From: CAZHTF01 sp964535305
GTDB taxonomy: Bacteria; Planctomycetota; Phycisphaerae; UBA1845; Fen-1342
DNA: 64,000 bases
NCBI GenBank assembly: GCA_964535305.1
Contig: CAZHTF010000004.1
Coordinates: 43,837 to 107,836 of the forward strand
Reading direction: 5' to 3'
Shown here: positions 49,758-56,481 of the stretch, piece by piece
Position numbering within the stretch: the first letter of the stretch is position 1
Layout: each line of letters starts with the position of its first letter
Notes under the pieces: model-generated
What the model saw: only the letters and a program-made list of their open reading frames with translations
Told to the model about the DNA's origin: nothing
The model's database searches: none
Position numbers and translations under genes: made by a program

Positions 49758-49940
49758 GAGTGTCGAGTAGCGAAGAACGAGTGAAGGCCGCTCGCCGCTG
49801 ACGTGAAATTACAACGAAGAAAACAGCGTCTCGATTGCGCGATTCAGAACTGCGACCGTCCGTGCGCGGCCAGGTAGCGATTTCCAAGCGCCGGATCGCG
49901 CGGTCTTCACTCGTTCTTCGCTACCCGTCACTCGACACTC
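49758..49940. repeat. 183-bp inverted-repeat element (29/36-bp arms)
   Basis: The left arm (49758-49786) and the right arm (49905-49940) are perfect reverse complements apart from one 7-nt insertion, TGACGGG, in the right arm: all 29 left-arm bases match. Arms begin GAGTGTCGAG and end CGAGTGAAG. The 118-nt centre is more AT-rich than the surroundings and has no ORF. No direct repeat flanks the element. It could be a small non-autonomous mobile element (MITE-like), a dispersed palindromic repeat, or a bidirectional terminator between the two convergent genes. Confidence 0.7.
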
Positions 49941-49949
49941 GCCGCTCCA

Positions 49950-51335
49950 TCACTGCCCGATCAGCGCCGAGCCGCCGCCGGATTGCTTGGTGAGCCGCAC
50001 AGGGCGGTTGAGGATCTGCGCGGTGCGCTCGAAGTCGTAGTTCCCGGGCAGGAGCACGATGGTTCCGCCGGGCGAGGTGGCCCATAGCCCCTCGCGCAGC
50101 GTGTTGTAGGGCGCCGCGGGCGAGCCATCTTCTGAACCGGTGTTGTTCGAGTCGTCGACGTAGACGGTGCTGTCGAAGCCGCCCAGGCAGCCGACCGAAT
50201 CACGATAGCTGACGATCTCGGCTTCTTCGCCGGCGCTGAACTGGTTCACCACGCCCGAGCAACCGGAGATGGTTGCGCACATGATGGCGCAGCTCGACGA
50301 CGCGTCGCAATGCGTCGCGTCCCAGTTGTGCCCCAGCTCGTGCGCCGTGACGGCGACGCGCAGCGCGAAATTTGTGCTGAAGCGCGATTGCGAGAAGCCG
50401 TACGCGTTGGACGTGCACACGACGCCGATCGAGGCGTAGCCGATCGTGCTGCCGTCGATGTCCTTGCCGGTCATCAGATGCGCGATGTCGCGTTCCTGGC
50501 CGGAGTGCGCCGCGCTCCAGTGGCTCGAGAACTGGTCGAGCAGCACGTCCCTGTTGGTCGAGGTGTATGGGTCAGGCTCCGCGGTGCGGACGATGATGCG
50601 ATTCACGACATAGCTGATCGCGACTTCGCTGCGATAGATCGCGTCGACGCTGTTCATCACCGCCTCGATGTCGTCCACCGTCGCATCGACCGAGCTGCCA
50701 TTGAGCTGATAGAACTCGAAATCCGCGTCGAACGAAACCTCGGTATCGCTCAGCCCGCCGCGCAGGACCGGCGCCTGTGGCTTGGGTCGCGCGTCGCGCA
50801 GTCCCCGCGCGAGCGCCTCCTGCTCCGCGGAAACGCCGCAGCTTCCGACCGCCAGCGGCTGCGCGTCGGCGCCGAAGACGACGTGCGCTGCGCCGCCGCG
50901 CGCGCTGCTGGGCTGCACAATCCAGTCGCCGTGGTCGAGCGTGCGCAGCAGTGCGGTTAGCCTTCCATTGCTCAGCGTCGCGCTGACGCTGGAGCACGGC
51001 CATTCGCGCACGCGCCCGCGATAGGTCTTGCAGGTTGGCGGCTGGGCCATGCGGCGCAGCTCGCCGTCGGCGTCGTGCGTCCAGACTTCGAAATCCGCGC
51101 TGCGCAGCGAATGTGGCCGCAGCTCCAGCGTCAGCGGCTGGCCCGCGATGCTCAGTTGTACGAGCGTCAGCGGCGCGCTCGCGTCCGCGATCTGCAATAC
51201 CACGCGCTCGGCACTGGCGGGGATCTCTGCCTCGCGGATTGACTGTGCCGCGAGCGGCGCAGAATCCACGGGCGTCTGCCCGGCCCCGTCGATCCACGTC
51301 GCGCTCAGCAGTAACCGTAATACCAGAGTATGCAT
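49950..51335 (-). CDS. Secreted zinc metallopeptidase (reprolysin/M12B-like zincin)
   Basis: A 461-residue zincin of the M12/reprolysin type. The zinc site is HELGHNWDATHC (His332, Glu333, His336, His342), the longer metzincin form, with the Met-turn in SCAIMC (Met352) and several cysteines likely in disulfides. A prodomain-like region (about 20-185) and the catalytic domain (about 195-385) precede a 75-residue tail starting VYVDDSNNTGSEDGSPAAPYNTL, which looks like the first coil of a pectate-lyase-like (DUF1565) beta-helix that then stops. The N-terminal hydrophobic stretch is short. GGGAGA stands 6 nt before the ATG. It is followed upstream by two fibre-like genes in the same direction, perhaps a shared regulon. 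Confidence 0.85.
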   Translation of the reverse strand: MHTLVLRLLLSATWIDGAGQTPVDSAPLAAQSIREAEIPASAERVVLQIADASAPLTLVQLSIAGQPLTLELRPHSLRSADFEVWTHDADGELRRMAQPPTCKTYRGRVREWPCSSVSATLSNGRLTALLRTLDHGDWIVQPSSARGGAAHVVFGADAQPLAVGSCGVSAEQEALARGLRDARPKPQAPVLRGGLSDTEVSFDADFEFYQLNGSSVDATVDDIEAVMNSVDAIYRSEVAISYVVNRIIVRTAEPDPYTSTNRDVLLDQFSSHWSAAHSGQERDIAHLMTGKDIDGSTIGYASIGVVCTSNAYGFSQSRFSTNFALRVAVTAHELGHNWDATHCDASSSCAIMCATISGCSGVVNQFSAGEEAEIVSYRDSVGCLGGFDSTVYVDDSNNTGSEDGSPAAPYNTLREGLWATSPGGTIVLLPGNYDFERTAQILNRPVRLTKQSGGGSALIGQ

Positions 51336-51365
51336 CGTATTTCTCCCGTGTCGTGCCGCTGGCGG

Positions 51366-53018
51366 CTACTGCAGGTTCACCAACACCAGCACCAGGCCGC
51401 TCTGACCCGCATCCAGCCGGCTCATCGCCTTGCCGATGATCGCACCCTGCGCTCGCGGGTAGTCGCGGACGCTGGTGGCGTGGCCGGGCGTCTCGGCCGT
51501 GGTTAGCAGGTCGCCAGGTTCGATCGGCGACGCGCCCGCTACGCAGTGCACGTACACGCGTCCGGAAAGCGCGATCGGCGGCGCGTCTTCATGACCAGGT
51601 AGATTGCCCAGAATTGCGCCGAGCGGTATGTCGCCCGCACCGCTGACGATGCCTGCAACGCGGCGGTTGTACGCGCCACGCGAGATCCGCAAATGCCCCG
51701 GATTGGCCGGGTCAATCTCCATCACCAGCCCGGGTTTGATCTGCTCGCGGGTCTCGCTGGTTGGGAAGCGCTCGGCCACGTCGGCGCCAGTGATTTCCAG
51801 CATCGTCACGCTCGCCGTCCCGGTGACGCGTAAGGCAGGCGCATTTGTCGAGAAGCCCGCCACGCTCAGGGCCGGGTAGATCGTGCTGGTGCTGAGCGAG
51901 GTCACCTGCATGCCCGGGTCGGTGCCGAACTGGTTGAACTGCGCCAGTTGCTCGTTGTTGGTGCTGACGTGCAGCTTGGCGATCGGGCTGGTCGTACCGA
52001 TCGCGACATTCCCGACGCCCGCTTGAATCAGCGTGACGTCGCCGCCCTCGGCGTTTAGCGCCAGCAGCGAGGTCTGGCCGTTGTTGCGGGCCATGATCTC
52101 GTTGTTGTCGAACGAGACGTTTGTGCCGCCGACGTTGCCGAGCACGAGGAAGCCGCTGCCGCTGGCGAGACTGGTGTCGGTGCCGCCCTCGACGTTCAAG
52201 CGCACATTGGGGTTGACCGTGCCGATGCCGACGTTTCCGGCCGGCGAGATGATCATCCGCGACGACCCGGCGATCGAGAATCGCATGCCGTCGTCCAGTC
52301 CGAGCGTGCTGGGCCCGGGACCGTATTCAATGGCGGAGACCACCGCGTCGGCTCCGTCCAGGAACCGAATGGCGCCGAACGGCAGATCTGAACCGGTGAA
52401 GTTGCTCTTCAGCTCGAGCACCGCCGGCCCGGCGACGGCGAAGGGCGAGCCGCTGATGTGTGCCACGCGCATGCGCGAGTCGACCGTGGCGCGCACCTCG
52501 AATGGGGCCGCCGGCGCATTGGTCCCGACGCCCACCGCACCAGAGTTCGTCTTGTAGATCGCCGAGCCGTTCGCCGCCCAGAAGCCAGCCTGACCCGGTC
52601 CATCCAGGGCGAACATGGCATACGGGACGGCGGTCAGCGGCTGGCGCGTCGTCAGCACGGTGTACGCCGACCCACCGTTGCAGTTCCCCGGCGTGGCGTC
52701 GCTGCGGACGCCGATCTCAAGCCAGCGGGCGTTGCCGTCGAAGGGCGCGATGCCGAAATCGAGCGAGACGTTGAACAGCCCGTCGATCGGAATGACGCCA
52801 TCGACGCAGCTTGTCGATCCGACTTGCACGCCACCGCTGGCCGCGTCAAACAGCCGGAAGCGCAAGTCGTACGTTCCGCTGGCGGGCACGCCGGCGTCTT
52901 GCAGGCGACCCTGGTAGGTGAACGCCGTGCCGAGCGGCGCTTGAGCGGCAGCGCTGGCGTTGAGCAGCAGCGCTGCCAGATGAGCTCCGAGTGCGAGTCT
53001 GATGCAGTCGCGATTCAT
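51366..53018 (-). CDS. Secreted fibre-like protein with VGIGT repeats (paralogue 1)
   Basis: A 550-residue exported protein; signal peptide about residues 1-26 (AAAQ cut). An N-terminal domain, FTYQGRLQDAGVPASGTYDLRFRLFDA, is found in many secreted planctomycete proteins. The middle has VGIGT-type repeats (GAVGVGTNAPAAPFEV, NVGIGTVNPNVRLNV, NVAIGTTSPIAKLHV), a pattern of trimeric phage tail-fibre and adhesin stalks. The C-terminal 150 residues (DVAERFPTSETREQIKPGLV to LVLVNLQ) are a separate conserved module. It is a paralogue of the next gene; the segment at 52010-52120 is nearly the same as 53805-53915. GGAG lies 6 nt before ATG 53018. Likely surface attachment or a secreted fibre; the role is unproven. 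Confidence 0.75.
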   Translation of the reverse strand: MNRDCIRLALGAHLAALLLNASAAAQAPLGTAFTYQGRLQDAGVPASGTYDLRFRLFDAASGGVQVGSTSCVDGVIPIDGLFNVSLDFGIAPFDGNARWLEIGVRSDATPGNCNGGSAYTVLTTRQPLTAVPYAMFALDGPGQAGFWAANGSAIYKTNSGAVGVGTNAPAAPFEVRATVDSRMRVAHISGSPFAVAGPAVLELKSNFTGSDLPFGAIRFLDGADAVVSAIEYGPGPSTLGLDDGMRFSIAGSSRMIISPAGNVGIGTVNPNVRLNVEGGTDTSLASGSGFLVLGNVGGTNVSFDNNEIMARNNGQTSLLALNAEGGDVTLIQAGVGNVAIGTTSPIAKLHVSTNNEQLAQFNQFGTDPGMQVTSLSTSTIYPALSVAGFSTNAPALRVTGTASVTMLEITGADVAERFPTSETREQIKPGLVMEIDPANPGHLRISRGAYNRRVAGIVSGAGDIPLGAILGNLPGHEDAPPIALSGRVYVHCVAGASPIEPGDLLTTAETPGHATSVRDYPRAQGAIIGKAMSRLDAGQSGLVLVLVNLQ

Positions 53019-53071
53019 GGCGTTCTCCAAACGAACGAATGTGTGGCTTGTTTCGTGATGCGGTCGGGGTG

Positions 53072-55678
53072 TCAGGCGCCCTCCGCGCTCGTCGGCAATT
53101 CCTCGAGTGGGTCAACGTGATCGAGCGCGTCAATCTCACTCTGAGTCTCGGCGGCGTCGGCGGGCGCTTCGTGGTAGATGCCCAGCTCGCGCGGCGCGCC
53201 GAACAACGCCGGATGCAGGAACTTGCCGCGCTCATGCGCGGGCTTTTCGTGCTCGATCGGAATGCGATGCGCCTCTGCCCAGGCGTCCTGGCGCGTGCCC
53301 GTCACCTGCCAGCAGACCGTCGCGTTGCCGCGGCTGGTGCGAATCGTGAATTTGCCGTCCGCGATCTGCCGTACCACCTTCGCGAGCACGAACTCGTCGC
53401 GATTGGCGTCATCGATGACCGTGAGCTGATAGCGGAACTCGCGATTGAGCGGTTCGAACCAATCCGGCATCTGGATCGTGGCGTAGCCGCGCTCGTCGGT
53501 GACGGCGATGCCGTCATAGAGGTTCTTCATGTCGGGTGATTCGACGAACGAGTGCGAGAGGTACTTATTTGCCGGGTCGAGCGGATGGTCGATGCGGAAC
53601 GAGCCGCCAGACTTGCTGAGCGTGCCAATGACGGTCACGTTGCCGTCGAAGACGCCTGCGGGGCCGGTACCGCTGTTCACGAAATACCCGGTCGCGAACG
53701 TGGGGCTGTTGTTGGTGCCGTGGAGGCAGCGTTGATCAGCTACGTTGATCTGGACCTTCGCCAGCGTGGGCGAAGCGGTGCCGATTCCGACGTTGCCCGT
53801 GCCGGCTTGCAGGATATTGACGTTGCCGCCCTCGGCGTTGATTGCGAGCGTGGCGGCGGCGCCGTTGTTGCGAGCCATGATTTCGTTGTTGTCGATCGAG
53901 AGGTTCGTCGAGCTGGTGCTGCCGCTGACCAGGAATCCGCCGCCGCTGAGCGCCGTATCCGAGCCGCCGGCGATGGCGAGCGGTGCGTCGGTCGCGGGCG
54001 CTCCGACGCCAGACAGATCGCTGAAGACCAGCAGGCTATTGCCCAGGCGTTTGTAGCAGGCGACGGCCGACGGCCCGCCCGCCGTCAAGGATTCGAAGCT
54101 CGCGGCGCGACCGGCGCCGGTGTTTCTGGCGTAGAGCGCCTCGGCGACGGGCGTGTTCTCTTCGATGTGCAGCCGCGCGCCGGGACTGGTCGTTCCCAGT
54201 CCGACATTCCCGCTGAAGTAGCCGCGGCCCTGAAAGTAGCCGGCCCAGCCGTCGGGGCTGTCGGCGCGGAAGTAGCCGCCGAACGACGTGCCGCTGGCCG
54301 CGGTCGCCAATCCGTGTACGCCGTAGATCGGAGCGATTCCGAACACGCCGCCGCCGCCGCTGGCGCTGTCGCTCTGACCGTAGACGCCGTAGGCGAATGC
54401 GCCGCTGTCGGCCTCGACTTTTCCGAAGATGGCGTGCTCGGTCTGGTTGATCGCGGTCAGCTTGTACGGGTTCTGCAGCGTCGTGCCGATGTGAATCCCG
54501 TCGGCGAAATAGCTTTTTCCGCCGTCCGAATAGATGGCCCAGTTTGAGAGCGAGCCGCTGGCGCCCTGGTTGGCGATGTAGACGCCGGTGTTGCGATCGA
54601 TCGTGCTGGCGACGATCTCGGGCGTGCCCAGATACAGACCATAGTTATTGTCGATCTTCCCGGTCGTGCCGTTATGCCCGGTTCTCAGCGAGAGGGCGTA
54701 GTTGTTCGTCAGGCGAGCGTTGCCGTACCCGAAACCGCCCATCTCACAGGCCAGATGCTCGGTCGCATCGCCTTGGCTCTGCGCGGAGATGAACGCCCCG
54801 GCCAGGATGTCGACCCGGCCGGTGCCGTTGTTCGACGCGAGCACGTACGGCCCCTGCAGATAGCGCACGTCGTGCGGGATGTGCGGCGGGATGATGATTC
54901 CGAAGTCATGCGAGTAGAAGTACGTCGCGCTCGGCCCCGTCAGGTCGAATGTCGGCTCAATGTTGAAGTATGAGTTGAACAGCGGCCAGGTATGCGTGCT
55001 CGAAAAATCCGTGAGCCGGTGTGAGAAATCGAAGACATATTCGCTTGAGCCGACCAGCCCGATCGTGGCGTTGTTTCCGAACGCGGAGCGGCCGACGACG
55101 CGGACGTCGCCGAGCACATCGAGCTTGTGCGCCGGGCTGCTGCTGCCGATGCCGACGTTGCCGGCGTTGTTGTTGTGGATGTTGGCGCCGTTCGTGGACC
55201 AGGGTCCGCTAGCCGCAGGTCCATTGACTGCATACAGAGCGTACGGCGTCGCCGTCAGGGGCTGGCGCGTGCCGAGCAGCGTGTATGGCCCGCTGCTGCA
55301 ATCGCCGGGGATGGCATTGCTGCGGACTTCGATCTGCATCCAGCGGGCACTGCCGTCGAACGCGGACGCGCCGAAGTCGAGCGTGACGCTGAACAGCCCC
55401 TCGCTGGGCACGACGCCGTCAAAGCACAATGATGAGCCGATGGCGGCGCCCAGCGATGGCGCGTCAAACAGCGTAAAGCGCAGGTCGTATTCCGCGCTCG
55501 CCGGTGCGCCGTTCTCCTGCAGTCGGCCCTGGTAGGTCCAGCCGGTGCTGAGCGGGGCCTGGGCGTGGGCCGGTGTTTGCGCCGCGAGCATCATGAGCAG
55601 TGCGCCGCCCGCCGCGAGCATGCGGGTGGCGTTGTGAATTGCCTGAAATCGCCGCGAACCGTGGGCATTGGTTGGCAT
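53072..55678 (-). CDS. Secreted fibre-like protein with VGIGT repeats (paralogue 2)
   Basis: An 868-residue exported protein; signal peptide about 1-40 (AHAQ). It shares the first domain (TYQGRLQENGAPASAEYDLRFTLFDA) with its neighbour, then has VGIGSSSPAHKLDV, a long beta-rich middle (about 200-480) of unknown type, VGLGTTSPGARLHI, a segment shared with paralogue 1 (NNEIMARNNG, NAEGGNV, AGTGNVGIGTASP), and a C-terminal module starting SFRIDHPLDPANKYLSHSF. That module recurs in secreted planctomycete and Verrucomicrobia proteins and may be a trimer-forming or anchoring unit. The tail is Glu/Asp-rich. AGGAA lies 9 nt before ATG 55678. It is 53 nt upstream of paralogue 1, so they are probably co-transcribed. 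Confidence 0.75.
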   Translation of the reverse strand: MPTNAHGSRRFQAIHNATRMLAAGGALLMMLAAQTPAHAQAPLSTGWTYQGRLQENGAPASAEYDLRFTLFDAPSLGAAIGSSLCFDGVVPSEGLFSVTLDFGASAFDGSARWMQIEVRSNAIPGDCSSGPYTLLGTRQPLTATPYALYAVNGPAASGPWSTNGANIHNNNAGNVGIGSSSPAHKLDVLGDVRVVGRSAFGNNATIGLVGSSEYVFDFSHRLTDFSSTHTWPLFNSYFNIEPTFDLTGPSATYFYSHDFGIIIPPHIPHDVRYLQGPYVLASNNGTGRVDILAGAFISAQSQGDATEHLACEMGGFGYGNARLTNNYALSLRTGHNGTTGKIDNNYGLYLGTPEIVASTIDRNTGVYIANQGASGSLSNWAIYSDGGKSYFADGIHIGTTLQNPYKLTAINQTEHAIFGKVEADSGAFAYGVYGQSDSASGGGGVFGIAPIYGVHGLATAASGTSFGGYFRADSPDGWAGYFQGRGYFSGNVGLGTTSPGARLHIEENTPVAEALYARNTGAGRAASFESLTAGGPSAVACYKRLGNSLLVFSDLSGVGAPATDAPLAIAGGSDTALSGGGFLVSGSTSSTNLSIDNNEIMARNNGAAATLAINAEGGNVNILQAGTGNVGIGTASPTLAKVQINVADQRCLHGTNNSPTFATGYFVNSGTGPAGVFDGNVTVIGTLSKSGGSFRIDHPLDPANKYLSHSFVESPDMKNLYDGIAVTDERGYATIQMPDWFEPLNREFRYQLTVIDDANRDEFVLAKVVRQIADGKFTIRTSRGNATVCWQVTGTRQDAWAEAHRIPIEHEKPAHERGKFLHPALFGAPRELGIYHEAPADAAETQSEIDALDHVDPLEELPTSAEGA

Positions 55679-55827
55679 GCTGAGTGTTCCTCGCCGATTG
55701 ACTTTTCTACGCCGCGGCACCGACAAGTTGTCTTGGCGGTCGCTCACCGGCCGCCGTACCATGGAATCCTGGGTTTGGGCTCGGCGCGCCGATGCTGGCT
55801 CACCGGTTCATTCGAAAATGAGCCTGG

Positions 55828-56448
55828 ATGCCCGTCAGGAAGCCGGTCACGATTCCTTCAACAGACCGCGGGATGCGCGACACAGAGACGGTCACCAAGA
55901 TGCTGAATGCGGCCGCGGCAGGCGACGCGCGGGCCGCGGCGGATTTGCTTCCACTGATTTACGACGAGCTGCGCTCCATCGCTCGGGCGCGGTTGGGGAA
56001 CTGCGACGGCCAGACGCTCCAGCCCACGGCGCTGGTGAACGAGGCGTATTTGCGGCTGTTTGGTGCGAGGGCGCCGACCTGGAGCAACCGCGGTCATTTC
56101 TTCGCTGCTGCTGCCCAGACGATGCGGAATATCCTCGTCGATCAGGCGCGGCAGAAGGCCAGCCTGAAGCGTGGCGGCGGGCGCGAGCGCGTGCCGGAGG
56201 AAGACTGGGCCGTCGCGATCGAGCCGCCGGCCGACGACGTGCTGGCGCTGGATGAAGCCCTGAGAGAGCTGGAGCGCAGCGATTCGCGCAAGGCGCAACT
56301 GGTGTTGCTGCATTGCTTTTGCGGCCTGTCGTTGCCGGAGACCGCCTCGATCCTGGAGCTCTCGTTGAGCACGGTGGAGCGCGAGTGGCGCTTCGCGCGG
56401 GCGCTTTTGCGTCTGCGGCTGGAAGATGAAAGTTCGTCAAAATCCTGA
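55828..56448 (+). CDS. ECF sigma factor, planctomycete Gob type (second sigma/kinase pair)
   Basis: A 206-residue ECF sigma factor of the TIGR02999 group, described in Gemmata and other planctomycetes. Region 2: LPLIYDELRSIARARLG, LQPTALVNEAYLRLFG, WSNRGHFFAAAAQTMRNILVDQARQKASLKRGG, a highly typical block. Region 4: LVLLHCFCGLSLPETASILELSLSTVEREWRFARALLRLRL. It is divergent from the fibre genes and 33 nt upstream of a membrane kinase gene. The start is ATG 55828; ATG 55873 (MRDTETVT) is possible. Compared with the sigma factor at 32474 it is a different subgroup, so the two modules are not simple copies. Confidence 0.92.
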   Translation: MPVRKPVTIPSTDRGMRDTETVTKMLNAAAAGDARAAADLLPLIYDELRSIARARLGNCDGQTLQPTALVNEAYLRLFGARAPTWSNRGHFFAAAAQTMRNILVDQARQKASLKRGGGRERVPEEDWAVAIEPPADDVLALDEALRELERSDSRKAQLVLLHCFCGLSLPETASILELSLSTVEREWRFARALLRLRLEDESSSKS

Positions 56449-56458
56449 CGGCCCCGGC

Positions 56459-56475
56459 GCGTACGTTTCGTACGC
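56459..56475. promoter_or_regulatory. Perfect 17-bp palindrome between sigma and kinase genes
   Basis: GCGTACG, TTT, CGTACGC: two 7-bp arms around TTT, in the 33-nt space between the sigma stop and the kinase start. It could be an operator or an mRNA hairpin near the kinase ribosome binding site (AAAGAG at 56476-56481 follows at once). No U-tract follows. Confidence 0.45.
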
Positions 56476-56481
56476 AAAGAG

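Noticed and set aside
51366..55678. Phage or prophage origin of the fibre-like genes.
   Set aside because: Both have signal peptides, there are no other phage genes, and their domains are common in chromosomal secreted proteins.
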